A DNA stretch of 64,000 bases from Phycisphaeraceae bacterium D3-23 (GTDB lineage: Bacteria > Planctomycetota > Phycisphaerae > Phycisphaerales > Phycisphaeraceae): assembly GCA_039555135.1 (NCBI GenBank), contig CP114179.1, forward strand, positions 2,728,001 through 2,792,000, written 5' to 3'. A model generated the notes under the pieces. The model saw nothing but the letters and a program-made list of their open reading frames with translations, was not told the DNA's origin and did no database searches. The translations under genes were made by a program, and so were the position numbers. This document shows, one piece after another, positions 1 to 9,959 of this stretch. Numbering within the stretch: position 1 is the first letter of the stretch; every line of letters starts with the position of its first letter.

Positions 1-197
1 GTGCCGTTGGCGGACTGCAGGTCGCGGATGTACCACGTCCCGTCGCCCTCGGGCGTGAGCTCCGCGTGCCGCCGGGAGATCGTCTGGTCGCTGAGCACGA
101 TCGACTCGGACGAGCGCCCGATCATCTGCGGCTCATCATCGGGCAGCGTCAGCCGCATCCCCTTGTCCGGCCCCTGGATGACATTCAGTACGAGCAA
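1..197 (-). CDS. FHA-domain protein, 3' end outside window
   Basis: The first 65 codons are visible; the rest runs off the left edge. The start is taken as TTG at 197, because an AAGGAG ribosome-binding site lies 7 nt upstream (205-210). The visible protein is the first half of a forkhead-associated fold: a strand containing GPDKG, then the phosphothreonine-binding signature GRSSES...ISRRHAEL and the DLQSANG strand. FHA domains bind phosphothreonine peptides downstream of Ser/Thr kinases. It follows argH on the same strand, separated by a palindromic repeat, so cotranscription is doubtful. What lies C-terminal (kinase, secretion or other domain) cannot be seen. Confidence 0.8.
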   Translation of the reverse strand, partial: MLVLNVIQGPDKGMRLTLPDDEPQMIGRSSESIVLSDQTISRRHAELTPEGDGTWYIRDLQSANG

Positions 198-238
198 ACG
201 CGGGCTCCTTTGCCCTTAGTTTATCGGGGGAAAAGAGG

Positions 239-362
239 AGTGGCCACAGATGGACACGGATAAACACAGATCAATCAAAGAAGGGAATTACCTCTCCTTG
301 CAATTCGACTTCTCAGCTTCCAATCCCACAATCTGTGTTGATCTGTGTCCATCTGTGGCTAC
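239..362. repeat. Long inverted repeat overlapping the argH stop
   Basis: Left arm 242-270 and right arm 331-361 are near-perfect reverse complements made of the repeated word (C)ACAGAT / ATCTGTG. The right arm contains the argH stop codon (359-361), so the hairpin would form in the 3' end of the argH transcript and could act as a terminator or stability element. Two other copies with the related word ACGGAT occur at 15283-15401 and 22418-22498. Confidence 0.85.
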
Positions 363-1789
363 CCTTTCAACCGCTCCTTCCACGCCGCGAGCTGTTGCTC
401 GAACCCGCTCACCCCCGCGTTGCCGGCCGACTGGTAACGCTTCACCACGTTCTCCGGGCCCAGCCAGTCAAACACGTCATCGCCGACCGCGTCGGCGCTG
501 TTGTACTCGGCGCACACCGCGTTCATCTCGTCGATCTTGAGCTGTTCGAGCTTGTACCGGCCTGTCTCGTTGCACAGCCCGACCAAGCGCCCCACGACCT
601 GGTGCGACGTGCGGAACGGCACGCCCTTGGTCACCAAGTACTCGGCCAGCGAGGTCGCGTCGAGGTAGCCGTGGTCGAGGCCCTGCTTGATGCGGTCCTC
701 GTTGAAGGTGACGGTCTTGACGATGCCCGCCGCCATATCGAGGCAGTCGCACACCGCGTCGTAGGCGGCGAAGAGGTGGCGCTTGTCTTCCTGCAGGTCG
801 CGGTTGTAGCCGACGGTGAGTCCTTTGCACATGGTGAGCAGGGCCATGAGCGAGCCGTAGACCTGGCCGGTCTTCCCGCGGATGAGTTCGAGCATGTCCG
901 GGTTCTGCTTCTGGGGCATCATCGACGACCCGGTCGTGTAGGTGTCGGCGATCGTGATGAACCCAAACTCCGTCGTCGCGTAGATGATCCACTGCTCCGC
1001 CCAGCGTGAGAGCCACATGGAGGTCATGGTGAGGGCGTAGGTGAAGTCGAGGGCCGCGTCGCGCGAGGCGGTGGCGTCGATCGAATTCTCGGAGGGAGGC
1101 CCGGCAGTCGTAAACTGGTCGGCGGTGAATTCACGATCAAGCGGGAGACTGCTGCCAGCGATCGCACCACTCCCGAGTGGGCAAGTGCTGTTTCCGCCAT
1201 GTACAACTAATGCATGAAGCCGTGATGCCGCACGTTCTAGTGAAGACAGCCAAGCCATGATCTCCCCACCGAGTACGATCGGTTGTGCCCGTTGCAAGTG
1301 CGTATAGGAGGGCATCACAATATGCCCAAATCTTTCTGCGATGGTTACGAAAGACTCTGATAAGGCGTCGATCCGATCGAGTATCTCGTCTTCGGCGTCG
1401 TCAACCCACAGCATCAAATCCAGCGCCACCTGATCGTTCCGACTGCGCCCGGTATGCAGCTTCCTTCCCGCGTCCCCCGCCTTCTCGATGAGTGCGGCTT
1501 CGATGCACATGTGGACGTCTTCGAGTTCGACCTTCCAGCCGGGCCAGGCGTCGCCCTGCTCGGCGATCTCTTTCTCAATCTCGTCAAGCCCGGCGTTGAT
1601 CTGCGCAAGGTCGTCATCCGTGATGAGCCCGACCTTGCAGAGCATCGCGGCGTGGGCCTTGGACCCGCGGATGTCGTGGGTGTAGAGGCGTTTGTCGTAG
1701 TCCAGCGACGCGACGAACCGCGCGGCCAACGGGTCTTGCTCGGACCCCGACCCCTTCGCGTGTTCCCAGGGCTTGTGTGCAGTGCTCAT
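359..1789 (-). CDS. argH: Argininosuccinate lyase
   Basis: 476 residues, the usual length for ArgH. It catalyses the last step of arginine synthesis, splitting argininosuccinate into arginine and fumarate in the cytoplasm. The fumarase/aspartase superfamily signature GSSMMPQKQNPD is at about residues 285-297, with the mobile catalytic loop; HTGRSRNDQ is at about 110 and THLQRAQP at about 160, both characteristic of argininosuccinate lyase. The ATG at 1789 gives MSTAHKPW, which matches the family N-terminus; an upstream in-frame extension is possible but has no family support. No other arg gene is nearby. The stop codon lies inside a palindromic repeat. Confidence 0.97.
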   Translation of the reverse strand: MSTAHKPWEHAKGSGSEQDPLAARFVASLDYDKRLYTHDIRGSKAHAAMLCKVGLITDDDLAQINAGLDEIEKEIAEQGDAWPGWKVELEDVHMCIEAALIEKAGDAGRKLHTGRSRNDQVALDLMLWVDDAEDEILDRIDALSESFVTIAERFGHIVMPSYTHLQRAQPIVLGGEIMAWLSSLERAASRLHALVVHGGNSTCPLGSGAIAGSSLPLDREFTADQFTTAGPPSENSIDATASRDAALDFTYALTMTSMWLSRWAEQWIIYATTEFGFITIADTYTTGSSMMPQKQNPDMLELIRGKTGQVYGSLMALLTMCKGLTVGYNRDLQEDKRHLFAAYDAVCDCLDMAAGIVKTVTFNEDRIKQGLDHGYLDATSLAEYLVTKGVPFRTSHQVVGRLVGLCNETGRYKLEQLKIDEMNAVCAEYNSADAVGDDVFDWLGPENVVKRYQSAGNAGVSGFEQQLAAWKERLKG

Positions 1790-1882
1790 CGCGGCAGTGT
1801 ACACGCTCGGACAGTGTGCCTGGACTGGTTGCTTAAGCAACCAGTCCGACACAACGTCAATCTTCAGATACCCGAACTAAAA

Positions 1883-3145
1883 TCAAAACGGCAGATCATC
1901 ATCCTCAAACGCGTCCTCGTCTTCCGACTCAAACAGGCCCGGCTTGTCGTTTGCGCCGTTCCACTCGTCGAGCGGTAGGAAGGTGTCGGCGTCAAGCGTT
2001 TCGTCGTCGCAGGCCTCGCCGTAGACCTCGTCGTCTTCAAACCCGGCGCGGTGGTGGACGCGGATGATCTTCGCGAGCGACTCGCCCATGACGTCCGCGA
2101 CCGATCGGCAGGTCTCGACGAGCCCCAAGGGGAAGGGCTGGCCCGAATCGCGGAACAGCGCGACCACCGCGAGCGGCTCGTCGTCGGCGAAACACGCGAA
2201 CGTAATCAACCCACAGTCGGCGAGGTAGTGCCAGTCGTCGCCCAGCAGCTTTTGCAGCGCGGCGTTGTCGGTGATCTCGACGACCTCCACACACTCGCCG
2301 ATACGCGGCGCGAGTACATCGCCCAGGTGTTCGAGCAGCATGTCGGCCGACTCGCCCGAGCAGTCGTAGTTCACATACCCGCCCAGCGAATACTCGTCCA
2401 TCGTCGCGGGCAGGAAGATCGCCGCGTTGCAGGGCCCGGCCTGTGAGACGAGGTATTCGAGCGTCTTGCGCAGCACGACTTCGAGGTCGAGCTCTTCGCC
2501 GAGCACGGCGGTGAACCCGCTGTTGGCGACGGCGTCCTGCATCTGCACCGCGAGTTCCTGGTACGCGGTCACGAGGTCGTTGCACAAAACATCGACCTGG
2601 TCGCTGACCTCGGCCCGTGCGGCGTCGAGCTGCTTGCACAGCTTCTTGAGCTTGCGGATCTGTCGGGCCTGGTCGCGCAGCGCCTGCTGGCGGTCGAGCG
2701 CCGCGCGGACACGGTCGGCGAGCAGCGCGCCGTCGATGAGCCCCTGCGCCCCGTCGTGCTTCACGAGGTAGTCCGTCGCGCCAAGACGCATCGCCTTCTG
2801 CGCGAGGTCGAAGGCGGGGCTGGCGGATACAACGACGGCCTGGGTCGCGTGCTTGGAGGTCGCCAGCTCGTTGACGAGTTCGAGCCCGCTGCCATCCGCG
2901 AGGTCGGGGTCGATGACGGCGACGTCGATCGCGCGTTGGGCGCTGATCACGTCGCGGGCCTTGGCGAGGGTATCGGCGTAGAGGACTGTGGTGTTGGGGT
3001 CGGCGCAGCGTTCGAGCGCGGTGCGCAGGGACGGGTCGCGGTCGACCAGCAGCAGCCGGCGGTGGCGCGGGGTGTTGCTGGGCTTGGGTCGGCCGGCCTG
3101 GCGCTCCGCGCGGTGGGCTGGCGGGTTGTCGTGGGCGTCGCTCAC
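1883..3145 (-). CDS. Response regulator with coiled coil and GAF-like domain
   Basis: 420 residues. Residues 30-140 form a receiver domain: acidic pair in LLLVDRD (34-37), probable phospho-acceptor Asp79 in IDPDLADG, and lysine in DYLVKHDG. A coiled-coil stretch (about 145-195) follows, then a GAF-like region (about 205-365) with no DNA-binding domain. The C-terminus is extremely acidic (repeated E and D, ending DDDLPF). Its place next to an HDOD-histidine kinase and an HTH-receiver protein suggests one phosphorelay. The output is unknown; the GAF part may sense a ligand or mediate binding. The receiver call is secure, the GAF call is by fold resemblance only. Confidence 0.8.
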   Translation of the reverse strand: MSDAHDNPPAHRAERQAGRPKPSNTPRHRRLLLVDRDPSLRTALERCADPNTTVLYADTLAKARDVISAQRAIDVAVIDPDLADGSGLELVNELATSKHATQAVVVSASPAFDLAQKAMRLGATDYLVKHDGAQGLIDGALLADRVRAALDRQQALRDQARQIRKLKKLCKQLDAARAEVSDQVDVLCNDLVTAYQELAVQMQDAVANSGFTAVLGEELDLEVVLRKTLEYLVSQAGPCNAAIFLPATMDEYSLGGYVNYDCSGESADMLLEHLGDVLAPRIGECVEVVEITDNAALQKLLGDDWHYLADCGLITFACFADDEPLAVVALFRDSGQPFPLGLVETCRSVADVMGESLAKIIRVHHRAGFEDDEVYGEACDDETLDADTFLPLDEWNGANDKPGLFESEDEDAFEDDDLPF

Positions 3146-3343
3146 GGTGCTCTCCTCTGGGGTTCCCGGTCTCCGCCGGGCGTGGGTTCCAGAGGGGGTA
3201 TCGACGCGGCGCGTCGGGGTGTGAACGCCATCGCAGACAAAGAGGCAAGTCCGTGCGCGACCCTGCGGGCTGGTCGGGCTGCCGCCTTATGGGGCGTGTC
3301 GTGGGCGGCGCGAAAGGCGCAGGCGGTACAGACGGGGGAGTGG

Positions 3344-3449
3344 GAATTTGGTGATTGGGCGATTGCGTGATTTGGTGATTGGGACAGGGCAACTCGCATG
3401 TGAGTCATCGTGCAATCGCTAGATCGCCAGATCACCCAATCGCAAATTT
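3344..3449. repeat. Inverted repeat of GATTGGG-type words
   Basis: Left arm 3344-3382 and right arm 3410-3448 pair imperfectly. Each arm is itself made of degenerate copies of a GATTGGG/GATTTGG word about 8-9 nt long. It sits just beyond the stop of the HDOD-kinase gene (3457). The same word family recurs at 52670-52816 in the tRNA array. Confidence 0.8.
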
Positions 3450-3456
3450 GTCTTGT

Positions 3457-5751
3457 TCAACCGTTCCCGCGGATCGGGAGGGTGACGCTGGCGGTCGTGC
3501 CCAGGTCGGGGGTCGAGTGCAGGTCGATGCGTCCGCCGTGCGCGATGGCGAGCTGCTGGGCGCGGGGGAGCCCCATGCCGATCTGTCGGCCCGCGGGCTT
3601 AGCGCTGAAGAAGGGGTCAAACGCGTGGCTCGCGGTGCGTTCGTCCATCCCGTCGCCGTCGTCGATGACCTGGATCACGAGCGACTCGGTGTCGTGCTCG
3701 ACCTGCGCCGAGACGTTCACCGCCGAGCGCGGGTTGGACTGCAGCGCGTTGACGATCAGCTCGGTGAGGATGCGGCCGACGAGCGGGGCGTCGCAGTTGA
3801 CGATCGGCAGCTCGTGCTTGATCGAGAGGTAGATCTCTGCGCCGCGTTCGCGTTTGGATCGGCTTAGCTTGACCTTGCGCACGACCTCGTCGAGCAGCGC
3901 GAGCATATCGATCGGCTTGCAATCGGCGCGCGGCGGGTCGGCGAACATGTGCAGCCCGGTAATCAGGTCGCTCAGCCGGTGCGCTTCCTGGAAGATGAGC
4001 TGCGCGGACTGCTGCTCTTTGCTGGCGCTGGGCAGCGACATGGAGAGGAGCTGCGATCGGCCGGAGATCACCGCGAGCGGGTTGTTCATCTCGTGCGCCG
4101 CGCCGGACGCCATCTCGCCCAGCCGGGCCATGGATTCCTGGCGGAGCAGCCGGTCCTGCGCGTCGGCCAGGGCGGCATGAGTCTCGGTGAGTTGCTCGCT
4201 GAGGTGGCGTGCGCCTTCGTACTGCGCGGCCGAGGCGATCGTCGCGCCCCACGTATCGGCGAGCGGCTGCATCAACACCCACGCGGGCAGGTTGGTTTGG
4301 TCGTGCAGCAGGATCCCGGCCGTGCCCCAGCCGCTGGCGAGCGGGAAGAGCTGGATCTGACGGACATCCTCGGCCCCGAGCAGCGCGTCGGCGAGCCAGG
4401 GCAAGAGCCCGGCGAGCGTCATGCCCATCGGCTGCGAGGCGTCGAGCGTCGTCAGGTCCGGCGCGTGCGGCGGCGGATCGACCACCTCAAAGCGCGCGGC
4501 CGCGCCGGGCTCGGGGCACTGCCCGATCAGCCACTCGGGCTTGCCGTCGGCGTCCTGGCTGGGGTAGAGCACGGCGTAGAACCCCTCGCCCAGCAGACGA
4601 CGGGCAGAGACCAAGACATCGTCGAGCACGTCCTGTACGGTGCGGCCCATGTCGGCGTTGGCGTGGAACGTGTGGATCTCTTCCATCACGCGCTGCTGTG
4701 AGGCGACTTGTCGGCCGCGCTTCTCGAGCTGCTCGTTGAGCCGGCCCAGCGCCTGGTTCGCCTTCTGCACCGACTGCATCAAGAGCTCGTGCGACGGCAT
4801 ATCGTGGAGCCCGAGCATCGTGCCGCGTTCTTCGAGCTCGCCGTAGAGCCGGTCGGTGGCGTCGGCGACGAGCGCGGGGTCGAGCCCGAGCTGCGCGGTC
4901 ATCATCGCGGGGTCGCGTTTGAAGCTGTGGTTGCCGGAGTACCCGATGAGCTGTCGGCGGACGATCGTGTCGGCCAGCGCGATGAGCCCGATCATGCGCT
5001 TGTGCGGGAGGTCAGGCAGCGCCTCGTACGCGCTTCCGTGCAGCCAGATACAGTCCTGCAAGAGGTGCGGCATGCCCCACTGCTCGGCCAGCCGTTTGCC
5101 GGCGGTGTGGTGGTCGAGCCCGATGATGCGGCGCTCGGCCTCGGCGATGTTGCCCTGGCGCAGCTTGGCGACCTCGATGACGCGCATGTAGCTGCGCGGC
5201 AGGGCGAGGTCGAGCGCGAGCTTGCCGACATCGTGCAAAAGCCCGCAGACAAACGCCTCCTCGGGCACCAGTTCCGGGTCGCCCGGGTGCAGCTTCGCGA
5301 TCAGCTCCGCGATGATCGCCACGGCCAAAGAGTGGGACCAGAACCCGGCCCGGTCGAACGGCTCGGGCGGCGTGGGCTCGGGGTCGGCCTCGGCGTTTCG
5401 ACCTTCTAGCAGGGGTAAAGCGGGCGGCTCGGTCGGCTTTGGGCCGTAGACCTCGAAGACCTTGAGCGAGAGCACGGCGTTCCGGATGGCGTGGAAGCCC
5501 AGCAGCTTGACGGCCCGGTCGATCGTGAGCACATCGCGCACACCCTTGTCGGCGCTCTTGCACAGCGATAGGACTTTCGCGGTCAGGGCCGGGTCGGCGG
5601 CGATCATCTCGACGACTTCGCTGAGGTGCGACTCGTCGCTCGCGGTGAGCTGCAACAGGCGCGTCGCCACCGCGGGCAGTGTCGGGAGCGAGTCGATCTG
5701 CCGGAGGATGAGTTCGATGCGTCGCGGCTTGGACAGCTCGGCGGAAACCAT
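3457..5751 (-). CDS. HDOD-domain hybrid histidine kinase
   Basis: 764 residues. An N-terminal HDOD domain (about 10-215) contains an HD-like LLHDVGK at about 172. A middle GAF-like sensor region (about 345-520) is followed by a HisKA dimerisation helix with the phospho-accepting histidine in AAHEMNNP (about 552), and a HATPase_c domain (about 610-760) with N-box (ELIVNALQSN), G1 box (DDGDGMD) and G2 box (IGMGLP). No transmembrane helix, so it is a cytoplasmic sensor. HDOD plus kinase in one chain suggests it reads an intracellular signal. Receiver-containing genes lie on both sides on the same strand, the likely partners. Starts ATG at 5751, after a perfect palindrome. Confidence 0.88.
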   Translation of the reverse strand: MVSAELSKPRRIELILRQIDSLPTLPAVATRLLQLTASDESHLSEVVEMIAADPALTAKVLSLCKSADKGVRDVLTIDRAVKLLGFHAIRNAVLSLKVFEVYGPKPTEPPALPLLEGRNAEADPEPTPPEPFDRAGFWSHSLAVAIIAELIAKLHPGDPELVPEEAFVCGLLHDVGKLALDLALPRSYMRVIEVAKLRQGNIAEAERRIIGLDHHTAGKRLAEQWGMPHLLQDCIWLHGSAYEALPDLPHKRMIGLIALADTIVRRQLIGYSGNHSFKRDPAMMTAQLGLDPALVADATDRLYGELEERGTMLGLHDMPSHELLMQSVQKANQALGRLNEQLEKRGRQVASQQRVMEEIHTFHANADMGRTVQDVLDDVLVSARRLLGEGFYAVLYPSQDADGKPEWLIGQCPEPGAAARFEVVDPPPHAPDLTTLDASQPMGMTLAGLLPWLADALLGAEDVRQIQLFPLASGWGTAGILLHDQTNLPAWVLMQPLADTWGATIASAAQYEGARHLSEQLTETHAALADAQDRLLRQESMARLGEMASGAAHEMNNPLAVISGRSQLLSMSLPSASKEQQSAQLIFQEAHRLSDLITGLHMFADPPRADCKPIDMLALLDEVVRKVKLSRSKRERGAEIYLSIKHELPIVNCDAPLVGRILTELIVNALQSNPRSAVNVSAQVEHDTESLVIQVIDDGDGMDERTASHAFDPFFSAKPAGRQIGMGLPRAQQLAIAHGGRIDLHSTPDLGTTASVTLPIRGNG

Positions 5752-5764
5752 GGTATTAGAAGCG

Positions 5765-5825
5765 AGAAGTCAGGAGACAGGAGATAGAAGTTCGTGCGGC
5801 TTCTATCTCCTGTCTCCTGACTTCT
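5765..5825. repeat. Perfect 26-bp inverted repeat between signalling genes
   Basis: Arms 5765-5790 and 5800-5825 are exact reverse complements with a 9-nt loop. The arm contains direct repeats of AGGAGA(C/T)AG-type words. It fills the 84-nt gap between the HTH-receiver gene (ends 5836) and the HDOD-kinase gene (starts 5751), so a transcript crossing the gap would carry a 26-bp hairpin just before the kinase start. Confidence 0.92.
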
Positions 5826-5835
5826 GCGTTCTTCC

Positions 5836-6474
5836 TCAAACTTCCAAAAGGGAGTTGATCTGCGACATCAGCTTCTGGATGTCGAACGGTTTTTTGATAA
5901 ACGCGTCGGCGCCGGCTTCGAGCAGCCCGTCGACCTCGCTCTGCTCGACCACGCCCGAGACAATCACGACGCGCATCGACTGCAGGTCTTTGTTCTCGCG
6001 CACGGTCTTGCACACGACGTTGCCATTGACATCCGGGAGCATGTAGTCGAGCACCATCAGGTCGGGCTTGAACTCGGCGGACTGCACACCGGCGTCGTAG
6101 CCCGTGCTCGCGGTGCGGACCTCGAAGCGGTCGTCGCGCGACAGCACATCCTCAAGCAACTCAACGATGCGCGGGTCGTCGTCGACGACGAGGACCTTCT
6201 TGCGCCCCTGCGCGAAGTCGTCGACTGGGATGTCGTTGTGCTTCATGAAGCGGATGAGCTCTTCGCGCGGGATGCGTCGGAAACGCGAGCCCGGGACACG
6301 GAAGCCCTTGAGCCGGCCCTTGTCGAAGCAGCGGATGATCGTCTGCTGCGAGACCTTGCAGACCTCGGCGGCTTCCCCCGTGGTAAAAATCTGCTTGTCG
6401 AACAGATCGGCCTTGCCGTTCTTGCCCGACTGCGAGGTACCGTTGCTGCCGTTGCTGCCGTTGGTGGCACTCAT
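5836..6474 (-). CDS. HTH (excisionase/MerR-like)-receiver response regulator
   Basis: 212 residues. A Ser/Asn/Gly-rich linker (1-22) is followed by an excisionase-type winged helix (about 27-78: FTTGEAAEVCKVSQQTIIR...GSRFRRIP). A receiver domain (about 92-210) follows, with the acidic cluster LVVDDD, phospho-acceptor near Asp142 in MVLDYMLPD, and the conserved lysine in FIKKPF. The order HTH then receiver is the reverse of the common receiver-effector layout. It is the first gene of a three-gene minus-strand signalling run and is the best candidate DNA-binding output of the neighbouring kinase. Confidence 0.88.
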   Translation of the reverse strand: MSATNGSNGSNGTSQSGKNGKADLFDKQIFTTGEAAEVCKVSQQTIIRCFDKGRLKGFRVPGSRFRRIPREELIRFMKHNDIPVDDFAQGRKKVLVVDDDPRIVELLEDVLSRDDRFEVRTASTGYDAGVQSAEFKPDLMVLDYMLPDVNGNVVCKTVRENKDLQSMRVVIVSGVVEQSEVDGLLEAGADAFIKKPFDIQKLMSQINSLLEV

Positions 6475-6704
6475 GTGAAACCCCTGATCTGACGCCTGGT
6501 CGCCCCAATGCTCGGCCTAACTCCAGTGCTGGAAAACACTTCCATGCACACCCGCCGACGGGCTTACCCAGTTTGTCCAGCTTTACATCGGGGCCATCTG
6601 GGGCCGACTTAAGGGTAGGTGGGGTTGGACGGGTGGAATTGGTCAGGGGGGAATTCGATGGCCCGTGCCCACGATCGATGGGCGCGGGCTTCTTGGCATC
6701 AGCG

Positions 6705-7952
6705 ATGCAGGTCCGGGTCCCAATCGTGCGACATCTGACACGCACACCCGCGACCTCGCCCCGGCCTGGTCATCTATCATCCGGCATCGCCTCGAACCCG
6801 CCCCAACCCGAAGCACCATCCCAACCCGCAGCGCCCGGCGCGGCGCGCTCGTTCCCCTGTCGGTCGTGCGGGGCGGACCTCGCGTTCAAGCCCGGGCTCC
6901 ACGCGCTGAGCTGCGACTACTGCGGGACCGAGAACGCGCTGCCCGACAAGACCGATGGCAAGGTCCAGGAGCAGGACTACCTCAAGACCCTCGCGGTCCT
7001 CAAGGGGCGCTACGAGACACTCCACCCGCCGACGCTCAAGTGCAACGGCTGTGGCGCGGCCGTCGACCGCCCGCCGCACATCGACGCGCTGCCCTGCCCG
7101 TTCTGCGGTTTCGGGCTCGTCGACGCCGGCATCAACGACCGCGTGCTCAAGCCCGAGGCCGTGCTCCCGTTCCACCTCAACGAACAAGACGCGCGCGACG
7201 CATTTCGAAAGTGGGTCCGCAAGCTCTGGTTCGCGCCCAACGCGCTCAAACGCGACGCAAGAAACGGCGACCGGCTCACCGGCGTGTATATCCCCTACTG
7301 GACCTACGATTCACACACCGTCAGCGACTACACCGGCCAGCGCGGCGAGCACTACTGGGTCAACGAAAGCTACTGGACCACCGAAACCCGCACCGACTCC
7401 CACGGCCGAACCCGCAGCCGACGTGTCCGCAAAACGCGACGCGTACGAAAGACCCGCTGGTATCCCGCGTCGGGTACGGTCGCGGTCGGCTTTGACGACC
7501 TGCTCGTGCTCGCGGGCAAGTCGCTGCCCGAAGCGCTGGTGAAAAAGCTCACGCCCTGGGACCTCGCGCACCTCCAGCCCTACCAGGACGCCTACCTCGC
7601 CGGGCTCCTGGCCGAGCGGTACCAGGTCAGCGTCGAGCCGGGCTTCGTGGTCGCGCAGCAGAAGATGGCGCCGACCATCCGCAGCCACGTCGCAAGCGAC
7701 ATCGGCGGCGACGAGCAGCGCATCCACCGCGTCACCACCCAGTACCACGACATCGCCTTCAAGCACATCCTCCTGCCCATCTGGTCCTGCGCCTACCGTT
7801 TTAACAACAAGGTCTACCGCTACCTCGTCAACGCACGCACCGGAAAAGTCCAGGGCAACCGGCCGTACAGCTACTGGAAGATCAGCGCGACCATCCTGAC
7901 GATCCTCGGCATCATCGCCGCCGTCGCCGCGCTCATCGCGATGCAGGGCTAA
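6705..7952 (+). CDS. Zinc-ribbon protein with C-terminal membrane helix
   Basis: About 415 residues if it starts at the ATG at 6705; the start is uncertain because no clear ribosome-binding site is visible, and a GTG at 6726 or an ATG at 6678 are alternatives. Two treble-clef or ribbon-type cysteine pairs are seen: CRSCG...CDYCG and CNGCG...CPFCG. A basic, aromatic middle region follows (WVNESYWTTETRTDS, then repeated RRVRKTR), and one C-terminal transmembrane helix (ATILTILGIIAAVAALIA). Similar proteins are annotated as hypothetical or as replication-factor-Y-like zinc-finger proteins; the function is not known. Confidence 0.75.
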   Translation: MQVRVPIVRHLTRTPATSPRPGHLSSGIASNPPQPEAPSQPAAPGAARSFPCRSCGADLAFKPGLHALSCDYCGTENALPDKTDGKVQEQDYLKTLAVLKGRYETLHPPTLKCNGCGAAVDRPPHIDALPCPFCGFGLVDAGINDRVLKPEAVLPFHLNEQDARDAFRKWVRKLWFAPNALKRDARNGDRLTGVYIPYWTYDSHTVSDYTGQRGEHYWVNESYWTTETRTDSHGRTRSRRVRKTRRVRKTRWYPASGTVAVGFDDLLVLAGKSLPEALVKKLTPWDLAHLQPYQDAYLAGLLAERYQVSVEPGFVVAQQKMAPTIRSHVASDIGGDEQRIHRVTTQYHDIAFKHILLPIWSCAYRFNNKVYRYLVNARTGKVQGNRPYSYWKISATILTILGIIAAVAALIAMQG

Positions 7953-8043
7953 CCAGGGCCTGCGGTTTCCATCCGTGAGTCACCGTTGCGATAGCCCACG
8001 GCTACGTCACGCCGGGTCGTGAGCAGCGGTGTTGTTTCGTGCG

Positions 8044-9081
<1,038 letters not shown>

Positions 9082-9209
9082 GAGTGTAGCGGGCGGGCGA
9101 GGCGTGATGCAGGATGTGCCGGGGCCGGTTTTATGTTTGGTGCTGCAACGCGCGGGCGATACGATGGGCGATGTGGGACCAGCCGTCGTGGTGGCGAGAG
9201 GGTTTCGTG

Positions 9210-9575
9210 ATGCCGCTACAGATCGCGGAGAATCAGCCGGGCTTCAAGGCCTGGGCGGTCCTTTCTTCATTGGTGCTTGGTGTGATGTGCCTGCTCGCGG
9301 GAGCGTGTGTGATACACATGCAGTCGATGGTGGAAATCTACGACATCGAATTCAAGACCGGGATGCGGCTGGGGATGCGGCTTGGGCTAACAGGGTTCGC
9401 GATCGTTTGGTGCGGCTATATGGTGCTGCTTGCCTTCGCCACGTCTACGAATCGATATCGGGGTTGGCTGCGTGTTGTTATGTCGGTGTGGGTCGTGCTC
9501 GCCTGCTTGGGCATGATCGGGGTCATCACCGGATGGTTTGGCACCGTCATCGGTTGGGGCGGCGGGGTGATGTAA
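9210..9575 (+). CDS. Small membrane protein, function unknown
   Basis: 121 residues from the ATG at 9210 (GAGAGGG upstream). Three hydrophobic segments are visible, about residues 12-35, 55-75 and 83-105, the last ending in a glycine-rich tail. No family is recognised. It is divergently placed from the MoxR gene; the coding call rests on the hydrophobic pattern and reading-frame length only. Confidence 0.5.
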   Translation: MPLQIAENQPGFKAWAVLSSLVLGVMCLLAGACVIHMQSMVEIYDIEFKTGMRLGMRLGLTGFAIVWCGYMVLLAFATSTNRYRGWLRVVMSVWVVLACLGMIGVITGWFGTVIGWGGGVM

Positions 9576-9878
9576 GCGTTGTCACGCGTGGGGGTAGACT
9601 GATCCGGGGCTTCACGGACTCAGCCCTCGGCCTGGGGCGAGTTTTCTGCACGGGAAGCCATTGTTGTCGCGCGGACCATAGCATCTACCGGGTCTTTGGT
9701 GCGATTTTTCGCCAGTTTTTCAACGCGTTATACACATTATTGGACCCGATTCATCCACATCTCTTGGTATTGCCGACACGACAGGTAGCAGCGAACAATG
9801 ATCAAACATCGCCCTAAGTTACTTGTTAGCAGCGGATTCAAGAGGTCTCAGCATGCTGAGTTACTCGAGAACTTCAAA
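9576..9878. other. Intergenic region upstream of mraZ
   Basis: No convincing gene. The region is more AT-rich than its surroundings from about 9695 on, which suits a promoter region for mraZ. A perfect 14-bp palindrome, CTCAGCATGCTGAG, lies at 9847-9860, about 100 nt before the mraZ start. Confidence 0.5.
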
Positions 9879-9918
9879 AAATGTGGCGGAAGTGATGCGA
9901 AGTGTTGCGTTGTGGGGG
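9879..9918 (+). promoter_or_regulatory. Probable MraZ operator, four 10-bp direct repeats
   Basis: Four consecutive 10-bp units, AAATGTGGCG, GAAGTGATGC, GAAGTGTTGC and GTTGTGGGGG, share GTG at the same phase. MraZ is known to repress its own promoter through several short direct repeats at about one helical turn spacing; this is the right motif type, spacing and position (42 nt before the start codon). Inference, not proof. Confidence 0.6.
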
Positions 9919-9959
9919 TGAGCCGTTTATAGTTCTTCGCAGCAGAGGGACACGTCACT

